From DASSUW01 sp963830725 (GTDB taxonomy: Bacteria; Actinomycetota; Thermoleophilia; Solirubrobacterales; Solirubrobacteraceae): a stretch of 64,000 bases of DNA. The stretch is from contig CAWHNO010000013.1 in assembly GCA_963830725.1 (NCBI GenBank), forward strand, positions 186,001 through 250,000. Reading direction: 5' to 3'. Position numbers and translations under genes: made by a program. The notes beneath the pieces were generated by a model that was not told the DNA's origin, made no database searches, and was given only the letters and a program-made list of their open reading frames with translations. Shown one piece after another: positions 34,015-44,447 of the stretch (position 1 is its first letter; every line of letters starts with the position of its first letter).

Positions 34015-37000
34015 ATGTCGTCGCTGTCGAAGCTCTGTTTGGCGCTGGTCGCCGCCGTCGTCGCTTGTGCCCTCGCCGCGAGCGCCGCATCGGCGCAGGG
34101 CGCAGACGACCGTCATCGACGCGGTCGATTCACCCGGGCCCGCGTTCCAGCCGTCGACGTGACGGTGCCGACCGGGACGACGGTGAGATGGGAGTTCGAC
34201 CAGGCGTCGGCGCCGCACACGCGTGACCTCGACGGGCGCCAACTGGAGCCACGTCGACGAGACGCGCAACCCCGGCGGCGCGCCCGTCGAGCACACCTTC
34301 GACGACGCCCGGCGACGTACACGTTCCTCTGCAAGATCCACGGCGGCATGACCGGCACGGTCACGGTCGACGGTCGCCAAGCCGCTTCGACGTCCTCGTC
34401 TTCTCCCGCACCACCGGCTTCCGCCACGCCGACGCGATCGACGCCGGCCGCACGGCCGATCACGCAGATGGGCGCGGCCGGGGACTACAACGTCGAGCTC
34501 AGCGAGGACCCGACGCAGTTCACCGACGCCGGCCTGCGCCCGTACGAGGTGGTCGTCTTCCTCAACACCGACGGCGAGGGCATCCTCAACGCCGCCCAGC
34601 GCACCGCGTTCGAGCGCTGGACGCAGCGCGGCGGCGGCATCGTGAGCATCCACGCCGACGCCAACGCCGACCGCAACTGGGCCTGGAAGGGCGACATGAT
34701 GGGCGGCGCCTGGTTCCAGAACCACCCGGACCCGCCGGTGCAGTTCCAGCAGGCGACGGTCAACGTCGTCGACACCCAGCATCCGGCCACGAAGGACCTC
34801 CCGCAGCCCAACTGGGTGCGCGACGGACGAGTGGTACAACTTCACCGCCGAGCCGCAGAACGTCCACGTCCTGCTCAAGCTCGACGAGAGCACCTACGAC
34901 GAGCAGGACGGCTCGCGCGGCCGCCGACGACCACCCGATCGCGTGGTGCTCGAACTACGACGGCGGGCGCCACTTCTACACCGCGCTCGGCCACAAGGGC
35001 GCGTACTGGTAGGAGCCCGACTACCAGGACCACATCCGCGGCGCGATCGAGTGGGCGTCCGGCGAGGCGGCGGGCGACTGCGGACCCCGAGCGCCAGGGG
35101 CTGCCGACCGACGCGTCGTTCGACAAGGTCACGCTCGACGACACGACCGAGAACCCGATGGAGATCGCCGTCGCCGACGAACGGCGACGTCTACTACGTC
35201 GAGCTGGCCGGCGGGGTCAAGCGCTACGACCGCGTCCACCGGCGCGGTCCGCGAGATCGGCACGATCCCGGTCCACCGCGGCAACGAGAACGGCCTGCTC
35301 GGGATCACGCTCGACCCGGACTTCGACGACCAACCGCTGGCTGTACCTCTTCTACAGCGTGCCCCGCACCCGCCCGAGATCCAGCGCGTCTCGCGCTTCA
35401 CGGTCGGCGCCGACGGCACGCTCGACATGGCCTCGGAGCGTGCCGCTGCTCGAGTTCCCGCACCAGCGGATCATCTGCTGCCACTCCTCCGGCTCGATGA
35501 CCTTCGGGCCCGACGGCAACCTCTACATCTCGACCGGCGACGACACGCAGCACGCCGAGTCGCAGGGCTACAACCCGATCGACGACCGGCTGGCCAACGA
35601 GCCCGGCACCAACCCGGACGCCGACCACGCGCGCGACGCGCGCCGCTCGTCGGGCAACACGAACGACCTGCGCGGCAAGATCCTGCGCATCACGCCGAAG
35701 TCGACGCCGCCGGCGCGCCCGGCCCCGGCAGCACGTACGACATCCCGGCCGGCAACCTGTTCGGCATCGGCGGCAAGTACCCGGGCGTCGCGGGCCAGAC
35801 GCGGCCCGAGATCTACACGATGGGCCACCGCAACCCGTTCCGCATCCAGGTCGACGAGGAGACCGGCTGGCTCTACAACGGCGAGGTCGGCCCGGACGCC
35901 GGCGGCGAGAACGCCAACCGCGGCCCGCGCGGCTACGACGAGCTCAACCAGATCCGCGAGGCGGGCAACATGGGCTGGCCGTACTGCATCGCCGACAACA
36001 AGGCCTACTCGAACTGGGACTTCGCGACCCAGACGCAGAGCGGCTTCTTCAACTGCAGCGGCACCGGCGGGGTCGACGACGGCCCGCTCAACGACTCGGC
36101 GTGGAACACCGGCAAGGCGAACACGCCGCCGACCACCGGCGCGCTGCTGTGGTGGCCGTACACGCCGCACGCGAACGCGCCGAACTTCCCGTGGAACACG
36201 CCGCCGCTGCAGATCCCCGGCGGCCCCGGCCGCACGGCGATCGCCGGCCCGATCTACCACTTCGACGCGCGCGAACCCGACGGAGAGCAAGTTCCCGGCG
36301 TGGTTCGACGACAAGGTGTTCTTCGCCGACTGGTCGCGTGACTGGATCGCGACGCTCGAGCTGGACGCGGCAGGGCAAGCCGACAGGAGATCGTCGAGTT
36401 CATGCCGAACGCCGACTTCCGGCACCCGCAGGACATCGAGATGGGCGCCGACGGCTCGCTCTACGTGCTCGAGTGGGGGCGCGACTTCAACTACGCCGGC
36501 TCGGGCATCAACCCCGACTCCGGCCTCTACCGGATCGACTACGCCAAGGGCACCCGCACGCCGGTGGCCCGGGCGACGGCGGACAAGGACTCCGGTCCCG
36601 CGCCGCTGACCGTCAACTTCTCGAGCGCCGGCTCCGAGGACGCCGACGGCGACGAGCTGACCTTCGCGTGGGACTTCGGCGACGGCACGACCGTCGACCG
36701 AGGCCAACCCGACGCACACGTTCACGCACGGCCGGGCACCTACAGCGTCCGCCTGACCGCGACCGACTCGACCGGCAAGTCCGGCACGTCGACCGTGGTC
36801 ATCAACGTCGGCAACACGCGCCCGATGGTCGAGCTGACCGTGCCGGTCCAGGGCGGCATCTTCGACTGGGGCGACGAGATCCCCTACACGGTCACCGTCA
36901 CCGATCCCGAGGACGGGCACGATCGACTGCAACCGGGTGACCGTCAACGTCGGCGTCTTCCATGACGAGGGCGGCAACGCCCACGTGCACCCGGGCCTCG

Positions 37001-40000
37001 ACCGCACCGGCTGCTCGGGCACGATCGACGCGCCGGCCGACTCCGGCCACGAGAAGAGCGCCAACATCGCGCTCGTCCTGATCGCCAACTACACCGACAC
37101 CGGCGGCGCGCCCGGCTCGTCGCCGCTCGACCGGCGCCTCGACGCGGCGCCTGACCCCGAAGACGATCCAGGCCGAGCACTACACCGACCACATCGGCAC
37201 GCAGACCAACACGGTCGCCAACGCCGAGGGCGGCCGCACGGTCGGCTACACCGACGCGGGCGAGTACATCTACTTCGAGCCGGTGTCGCTGGCGAACATC
37301 GACCAGCTGACGATCCGCTACGCCGCGGGCTTCGACGGCGGCATCGTCGACGTCCGCGAGGGCGGCGCCGGACGGCGCCGTGGTCGGCACCGCGACGCTG
37401 ATGCCGACCGCGAGCTGGACGGACTTCCAGAACGTCACGATCCCGATCGACCGCGCGAGCGGCACGAGCGGCAGGCTGTACTTCACGTTCCGCGGCGGCC
37501 GGGCAGCGCAACCCGACCGACCTGTTCGACCTCGACGAGTTCACGTTCATCGGCAAGGGCATCGCGTCGAACTCGGCGCCGACCGCGTCGGCGCAGGCCG
37601 ACAAGGTCGCCGGCCCGGCGCCGCTGGCCGTGAGCTTCACGGGCACGGGCGCGGACGCCGACGGCGACACGCTGACGTACGCGTGGGACTTCACGAACGA
37701 CGGCACGGTCGACGCGACCACCGCGAACGCGACGCCACACGTACACGCGAGCCGGGCGAGTACACGGCCAAGTTCACGGTCAGCGACGGCGAGCGCTCGC
37801 GCAGCGTCGAGATCGACATCGAGGCGTACCCGCCGCTGGCGTCCTGCCCGGGCAACGACGAGTTCGACGGGACGACGCTCGACACCGCGCGCTGGAGCGT
37901 GGTGCGCCGTGACGACCACGTTCCTGTCGGTCGACGGCGGCTCGCTGAACCTCAACGCCCAGCCGGGCGAGGACATCCACGGCGGGGCGACCGGCCAGCG
38001 CAACATCGTGCTCCAGGACCTGCCGGACTCCGGCCCCTGGACCGCGACCGCGCGCGTGACCTGGAACCCGACCGTCAACTTCCAGAACGCCGGCCTGGTG
38101 ATCTACACGGACGACGCGAACTGGATCAAGAGCGGCATGGTGTGGGCCAACGGCCGCGCGTTCGAGGCGTTCAAGGAGCTCAACAACACCCCGTCCGGCC
38201 TCGGCGTCGGCGACCGTCGACGCCTCGTTCCCGAGCACGTTCTACGTGCGCTTCACGAGCGACGGCACGACCGTGCAGGCGCAGCGCTCGGCCGACGGCC
38301 AGACGTGGACGAACACCGGCAACGCCACCAACCTCAGCGGGCTCACCAACCCGAAGATCGGCATGTACGCCACGGCGTCCACCGCCGGGGGCACGCAGGC
38401 CAACACGGCGCGCTTCGACTACTTCACGCTCGACGCGCCGCAGGACCCGAGCGACGAGTTCGACGGCACGTCGCTCAACCTGTGCCGCTGGTCGCAGATC
38501 GTCCGGCACGAGCCGGGCGGCTACACCGTCGGCGGCGGCAACCTGACGCTGCCGGCGGCGCACGGCGACTTCTTCGCCAACGGCGCCGAACAACAACCCG
38601 AACATCCTGCTCCAGCCGGCCCCGAGCGGCCCGTGGACGATGACCACGCGGCTCACGTTCAACCCGAACGAGAACTACGAGCAGGCGGGCCTGCTGGTGT
38701 ACGGCGACGACGCCAACTACGTGAAGGCGGACTACGTCTACGCCGGCGGGCGCGGCGCTCGAGTTCCTGCGCGAGGCGAACAACGTCGCGGCCGGGTTCG
38801 GCGGCTTCGTGGACATCGGCACGCGGCCGACGACGGTCGACATGCGGATCACCTCCGACGGCACGACGCTGCGCGCGTACTACCGCTTCGAGGGCGAGCC
38901 GTGGACGCCGTACGGCGAGCCGGCCGCGCTGGCGAGCGTGCCGAACCCGAAGGTCGGCGTCTACGCCAACGACAGCAACGCGACCGTGACGTCGCGCGAC
39001 GACGCGGTGTTCGACTTCTTCCGGATCACCCCGGGGCTGCCCGACACCACGGCGCCGACCACGACGCACACGCTGGCGCCGCCCGCGAACGCCGCCGGCT
39101 GGAACACGGGCAACGTGACGCTGACCCTGGCCACCGAGGCGGGGGCGACGACGCAGTACAAGCTCGGGAGCGGGGCGTTCCAGAGCTACTCGGGCCCCGT
39201 CACGCTGAGCGACGAGGGCAGCACCCTGGTCACCTACCGCTCGACCGACGCCGACGGCAACGTCGAGGCCGACAAGACGGTCACGGTCAGGATCGACAAG
39301 ACGGCCCCGACCTCGACGGCGACGCCGGCCGGCGGCACCTTCACGGAGCCGACGCCGGTGACGCTGGCGGGCGCCGACGGCGGATCCGGCGTCGAGAAGC
39401 GTCGAGTACCGCCTCGACGGCGGCGACTGGACCGCGTACTCCGGCTCCGGTGACGATCACCGGCAACGGGCCGCACACGCTCGAGCACCGCGCGACCGAC
39501 GTCGCCGGGAACGTGGGCGCGGTCGGGCAGCGGCACGTACACGATCACCACCACGCAGCCCGCCAACCAGGCGCCGACCGTCCAGGCCACGGCCGATCCG
39601 GTCAGCGGCACGGCGCCGCTGAACGTCCGGTTCACCGCCTCCGGCGCGACCCCGAGGGCGGCGCCCTGCGCTACGCGTGGGACTTCGGCGACGGCGCCAC
39701 GGCGCACCGGCGACCGCGTGACCCACCGGTACCGGACGCCGGGCACCTACACCGCGACGGTGACGGTGACGGACGTGCTGGGCGCCACCGGCACCGCCAC
39801 CGTCAACGTGATCGTCAGAGGCGGGGCAGACCGGCTCGTCGTGCCGTCCTCGGTGCGGGCGTTCCGCGCCGACGGCCTGCGGCTCCGGCTGGCGTGCGAG
39901 TCGAGCGGCGACGGGCGCGCGACGCTGAAGGTCACCCGCCGCGTGGCCAAGCGGCTCGGCCTCGAGAATCGCACAGTGGCGGCGCGGCGCCTCAGCTGCA

Positions 40001-40149
40001 CGGCCGGCGAGGAGGTCTCGCTGCGCCTGAAGCCGAGCCGCTCGACGGCGCGGCGGCTGGCGAGGTCGAACATGAGGACACTGAGGCTGACGCTCAACGT
40101 GTCCGTGGAGGGCCGGCAGGTGCTCCAGCGCAAGGTGACGATCCGCTAG
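34015..40149 (+). pseudogene. Giant secreted multidomain cupredoxin-ThuA-sugar dehydrogenase-PKD protein, frame-broken
   Basis: From ATG 34015 (SD GGGGAGAGGG) a signal peptide ends AASAASAQG. Domains in order, by nucleotide: cupredoxin-like (34110-34380, FLCKIHGGMTG), ThuA-like (34400-35090), PQQ-type sorbosone/glucose dehydrogenase propeller (35110-36560), PKD (36570-36810), CBM6-like (37160-37560), PKD (37570-37830), two concanavalin-like DUF1349-type repeats (37840-38440, 38445-39040), an Ig/OmpL47-like region, PKD (39570-39825) and a beta-rich end. The repaired product is about 2,030 residues. More than fifteen breaks, mostly net +1, and one in-frame TAG (35010-35012) interrupt it while conserved sequence continues across each. 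Probably carbohydrate-oxidising at the cell surface. Confidence 0.8.
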
Positions 40150-40157
40150 GGGCGCAC

Positions 40158-41010
40158 GTGAGCGAGCCGCTCATGGGCCTCGGTGCCGTGGACGCCCTCT
40201 CCGGCGTCCACGGCGCCGCGCTCGCCACCGACCGCCGGGGTGAGACCGGGCTCGAGCGGTTCCGTCTCGCCCACCGGGCGCTGCCAGGCCTGGACCTGGC
40301 CGAGGTGTCGCTGAGGACGCGGCTGCTCGGCGCCGAGCTGGCGGCGCCGGTGATGCTCGATGGCGCGACCGCGCGCGGACGGCGACCGAGCACGGGCTCG
40401 GGCTGATCGCCAACGAGCTCGCGCCCGACCGCCCGCGGCTGTGGCTCGCGAGCTTCGCCGTCACCGAGCTGCGGGGCGACGGGCCCGAGCGGGCCGAGCG
40501 CCTGGTCGCGGCGCTCGAGGCCGACGGGCTCGTGCTGCAACTGAACGGCATGGCCGACGCGCTCGCCGCCGACGGCGTGCCGCCCATGCGCGGCGCGGAC
40601 GAGGCCATCGCCGCGGTCGTCGAGCGGCTGGCGCCACTCCCGGTCGTGGCCCGCGGGGGCGGCTCGGGATGGACGCGGCCGACGTCCGCGAGCTGCGGGC
40701 GACCGGGGTGGCGGCGATCGACGTCGGCGGCGCCGCGATGCCGGGCTGGGGCGTCCCGACCGCCGACGCGCTGATCGAGGCGGCGCTCGCGGCGCCGGAC
40801 CTGCAACTGCTGGCCGAGGTCGACGACGGGGGCGACGCCGCCAAGTGCCTGGCGCTCGGCGCCGCAGCGGTCTCGTGCGCCGCGCACGACGTCGAGCCCT
40901 TCCTTCACCGTCTGCGCGTGGCGGTCTGGGCCGCCGGCGTGCGCAGCCCGCGCGACCTCAGCCCGGGGCACCTGCGCCAGCCGGACCCGTGGCGACCGCC
41001 AACCGCGTGA
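40158..41010 (+). CDS. Type-2 isopentenyl-diphosphate isomerase-like FMN protein (two frame breaks)
   Basis: TIM-barrel FMN protein related to Idi-2 and alpha-hydroxyacid oxidases: RFRLAHRALPGLDLAEVSLR with TRLLGAELAAPVML at the N-terminus, GLIANELAPDR and VLQLNGMADALAADG in the middle (the NPLQE-like position), and AADVRELRATGVAAIDVGG near the C-terminus. The three parts are in frames 40158, about 40375 and about 40672, each shift being +2 or -1. Repaired length about 283 residues, shorter than usual (330-350), and the Lys/His substrate residues of Idi-2 are not obvious, so function may differ. Confidence 0.65.
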
Positions 41011-41018
41011 CCGACCAC

Positions 41019-41024
41019 TAGCAT
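41019..41024 (+). promoter_or_regulatory. Possible -10 box of the ThuA lipoprotein gene
   Basis: TAGCAT ends 8 nt before GTG 41033, in the TANNNT series. Confidence 0.35.
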
Positions 41025-41032
41025 CGCCGCCC

Positions 41033-41801
41033 GTGTGGATGCGGGCCGCGATCCTCGCGCTGGCGGTCGCGGCCGGCGGCTGCGGCGGCGACGAGCCGGA
41101 GACCGAGGTGCTGGTCTTCTCGCGCACGACCTCCTACCGGCACGCGCCGGCGATCGCGGCGGGCCGCGAGGCCCTGGAGGACCGCTTCGGCGCCGAGCTG
41201 ACCGAGGACGCGTCGCGCTTCAGCGACGACGGGCTCCGGGACGTCGACGTCGTGGTGCTGCTCCACACCAACGGGCCGGGCGTGCTGCGCGGCGATCAGC
41301 GCGCGGCGTTCGAGCGCTGGGTGCGGGCCGGCGGCGGCGTGGTGGCGATCCACGCGGCGGCCAACGCGGACCGCGACTGGGCGTTCTACGGCGAGCTGCT
41401 GGGCGGCGCGCGCTTCGAGAGCCACCGGGCAGGGCCCGCTGCAGCGCGAGACAGTGCTCGTCGAGCCCCACCCGGCCACGGAGCGTCTCCCGCGCCGCTG
41501 GGTCCGCCGCGACGAGTGGTACCGCTTCGCTCCCGAGCCCGGGCCGGCCGCGCGACGTCCTGGCGACCGTCGACGGCGACCCGATGGTGTGGATGGCAGA
41601 GCTCGATCGCGGCCGCGCGCTCTACACCGCGCTCGGCCACGCCGGCGACGCGTGGTCGGAGCCGCTCTACCGCGATCACGTCTTCGCCGCGGTCGAGTGG
41701 GCTCAGAGCACAACGCCGATCGGCCGCCCGAACAGCCCGGCGATCAGAACCGCCGCGCGGGCGAGCCAGTGGCTTGCGGACGGATCATCGATTATCTATG
41801 A
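41033..41801 (+). CDS. ThuA-domain lipoprotein (two frame breaks)
   Basis: Starts GTG 41033 or ATG 41039 (MRAAILALAV) with a lipobox ending AAGGC. The rest is a ThuA/glutamine-amidotransferase-like domain: EVLVFSRTTSYRHAPAI, VVVLLHTNGPGVL, FERWVRAGGGVVAIHAAAN, then YTALGHAGDAWSEPLYRDHV. It closely resembles the ThuA segment of the giant protein upstream. Net +1 breaks lie near 41437 and 41548. The C-terminus is uncertain; the frame giving a stop at 41799 is used here, and that stop falls in the promoter of the next operon. Confidence 0.7.
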
Positions 41802-41804
41802 TCC
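41774..41804 (+). promoter_or_regulatory. Promoter with overlapping operator-like palindrome for the catabolic operon
   Basis: TTGCGG (41774-41779) and TATGAT (41797-41802) are 17 bp apart, a good sigma70-type promoter. An inverted repeat GGATCATCGAT-T-ATCTATGATCC (41782-41804, one mismatch) covers the spacer and -10. Its position is ideal for repression, plausibly by the GntR protein encoded at 49438 in the same operon. Confidence 0.6.
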
Positions 41805-41837
41805 CGCCGCGCGAACCGAGGGCGAGGAGGAGGAGAC

Positions 41838-43565
41838 ATGGCCGTGGTCGAGGAGGTCCTGGGGACGTTCCACGGGTCGGACGAGTTCCCGATCGAATGG
41901 CAGGAGGGCGAGAAGGAGCTCTTCTGGATCTACGACGACCTCCACATCCCGAACCCGGTGTCGCCGATGTTCTTCGACATCGGCGGCTGGTGGCTGACCT
42001 GCGACCACATGTTCCGGCGCTTCGGCACGCCGTTCGCGTGCGACTGGATCGCCAAGGAGATCAACGGCTACGTGTACACGGCGGCCGTGCCGGCCGACTC
42101 GGAGATCCGCAGCGAGGCGACCGAGTACCAGGCCCGGTACGTCCCGCGCGTGCCGCGCGACCCCGAGCACGCCGGGAAGATCGGGGCCTACCTCGGCTGG
42201 GTACTGCCCGAGTACGCCGGCAACTTCCTCGCCTGGTGGCGCGACCGGCTGCGCCCCGAGATCGAACGCAACTTCGAGTACCTCGACGGCATCGACCACG
42301 ACGCGGCGACGATGCGCGAGATGGCGGTCTACCTCGAGGACGCGATCGACGTCCACGACCGCCACTGGAAGATCCACTGGATGCTGAACTTCGCCCAGTT
42401 CGCGTCCACCACGAACCTCAACGGGGTGATCGCCGAGGTGCGCGGGGGCGAGGACCCGGGGCTGATGGGGCGTCTGCAGTCGAGCCTCGAGGACCGCAAC
42501 TGGGACTCGATCGAGGACCTCTGGAAGATCAAGGAGGAGGTCAAGGGAGACCAGGAGCTTGCCGCCGCCTTCGAGGGCGAGACTGCGGGCGACGTGCTGC
42601 GTGGGCTCGAGGGCTCCGAGCGCGGCAGGCGGCTGATCGCCGAGCGGATCGAGGCGCACCAGCAGACGTTCGGCAACAAGGCGATCTAGTCACACGAGTT
42701 CGCCTTCCGCACCTGGCGCGAGGACCCGGCGCCGATCGTCGAGGCGATCCGCGGCTACATCGCCACCGACTACGACTACCCGAGCAACATCGCCTCGGTC
42801 CGCGACGACCTCGAGGCGGCCAAGCTCGAGGTGATGGAGGGCGTCGAGGGTGACGGCAGGCAGCGGCTCCAGGAGGCGCTGGACCTGTCGCTCAACATGA
42901 ACCCGCTCACGCCCGACCACCACTTCTACGTCGACCAGGGAACGAACGCGCGGCTGCGGATCGTGCTGATCGCCATCGGCCGCAAGCTGGCCGAGGCGGG
43001 CGTGCTCGACGACGCCGAGGACGTGATGTACCTCCGCTACAACGAGCTGCGGCTGCTGATGGCCGATCAGGGCGCGTTCGACGCGCACGAGCTGGTCTCC
43101 GACCGCCGCGACTACCGCGAGGACGCGGCCGAGAAGCGCCCGCCGTCATGGGTCGGGACGGCGACCAAGACCGCGCTCGATTTCCCCTACAACGCGCTGT
43201 GGGGCTTCCCGGAGAAGTTCTACGCCGGCGAGCCGTCGACCACCGGCGAGGTCAAGGGCCTGGCCGCGTCGCCCGGCGTGGTCGAGGGGCCGGCGCGCTT
43301 CGTGGCCTCGCTCGAGGAGTTCGACCAGGTGCGCGACGGCGAGATCCTCGTCTGCAACATGACCAACCCGGCCTGGGTGGTGCTGTTCACCAAGATCGTC
43401 GGGCTCGTGACCGAGGCGGGCGGCGCCGTCTCGCACCCGGCGGTGGTGGCGCGCGAGTTCGGCATCCCGGCCGTGGTCGGCACCACGAACGCGGGGGAGC
43501 GGATCAAGACCGGCGACAGGGTCCGGGTCAATGGCAGCACGGGCGTGGTCGAGATCCTGGGGTGA
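41838..43565 (+). CDS. PEP-synthase-like phosphotransferase, substrate-binding plus phospho-His subunit (in-frame TAG)
   Basis: About 575 residues if the TAG at codon 284 (42687-42689) is read or is an error. The first part has WIYDDLHIPNPVSPMFFD, like the central domain of rifampicin phosphotransferase and phenylphosphate synthase. The last 90 residues are the swivelling His domain: LVCNMTNPAWVVLFTKIVG and GGAVSHPAVVAREFGIPAVVGT, phospho-acceptor His533. No ATP-grasp domain is present; that half is the separate gene at 50801. Both sides of the TAG are conserved and in one frame. ATG 41838 has a strong GAGGAGGAG site. Predicted to phosphorylate an alcohol or phenol-like substrate. Confidence 0.85.
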
Positions 43566-43580
43566 CGGACCCTGACGTGG

Positions 43581-44355
43581 ATGGCTCCCACCTCGCTCGA
43601 GGAGGCGCTCGCGCTGCGCGCCGAGCACGGTGAAGAGGCGACGGTGCTGGCCGGCGGGACGTTCCTGGGGATCCTCATGAACCAGGGCTTCCTGACGCCG
43701 GCCGCGTTCCTGTCGCTCGGCGGCGTGGACGAGCTGCGCCGCGTCGAGGTCGTGGACGGCGAGCTGCGGCTGGGGGCGATGGTCACGCACCGGCAGCGTC
43801 GAGCGCGAGGTCGACGGCTGGCCCGTGCTCGCACGGGCGTTCGGCCTCGTCGCGAGCCCGCGCGTGCGCAACGTGGCGACGGTGGGCGGCGTGCTCGCCG
43901 ACGCCGACTACGCGAGCGACCCGCCGGCCATGCTGGCCGCGCTCGGCGCGCGGGCGGTGCTGCGCTCGCCGCGCGGCGATCGGGCGGTGAGCGTCGGTGA
44001 GCTGATCCTCGGCTACTACGAGACCTGCATCGAGCCCGACGAGCTGCTGGTCGAGGTGCGGGTGCCGGCGGAGCCCGAGCGAGCGACGTACCGCAAGTTC
44101 CGCTCGCGCTCGAGCGAGGACCGGCCGTGCGCGGCGGTGGCGGCTGTGAACGGCGAGGACGGGCTGCGCGTGGTGGTCGGCGCGGTGGCGGAGACGCCGC
44201 AGGACTTCCCGGACCTGTGCGACGGCGAGCCGGCAGAGATCGGCGCAGAGTACGCCGAGCGGATCGAGCCGCTGAGCGACTCGCGCGGGTCGGCCGCGTA
44301 CCGCCGGCGGGTCATCGCGGCGGAGGTGCGGCGAGCCGTGGAGGCGGTCTTGTGA
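43581..44355 (+). CDS. Molybdenum hydroxylase FAD subunit (CoxM type, one frameshift)
   Basis: FAD subunit of a xanthine-dehydrogenase/CO-dehydrogenase-family enzyme. PTSLEEALAL at the start, TVLAGGTFLGI as the first flavin motif, and RNVATVGGVLADADYASD as the second, are family features; the C-terminal lobe ends SAAYRRRVIAAEVRRAVEAV. A net +1 break at about 43794 (between GAMVTHRQ and VEREVDGWPVLARAF) divides it. Repaired length 257 residues, slightly short. It passes electrons from the iron-sulfur subunit to acceptor. Confidence 0.9.
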
Positions 44356-44447
44356 CCGACGGGAACGGGGCGGCCGCATTCCGGCGGCGGACGATCACGG
44401 CGATGGTGCGCCGGGCCCCCGAGGAGGCGTCGTGGACCCCCGCGTGA
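44352..44447 (+). CDS. 31-codon ORF resembling the FAD-subunit tail
   Basis: GTG 44352 overlaps the stop of the FAD gene and the ORF runs to TGA 44445, overlapping the large-subunit start at 44432. The product, GNGAAAFRRRTITAMVRRAPEEA in its core, resembles the end of the preceding protein (RGSAAYRRRVIAAEVRRAVEAV). It may be a relic of a duplicated C-terminus or a coupling peptide; expression is not certain. Confidence 0.4.
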   Translation: MTDGNGAAAFRRRTITAMVRRAPEEASWTPA

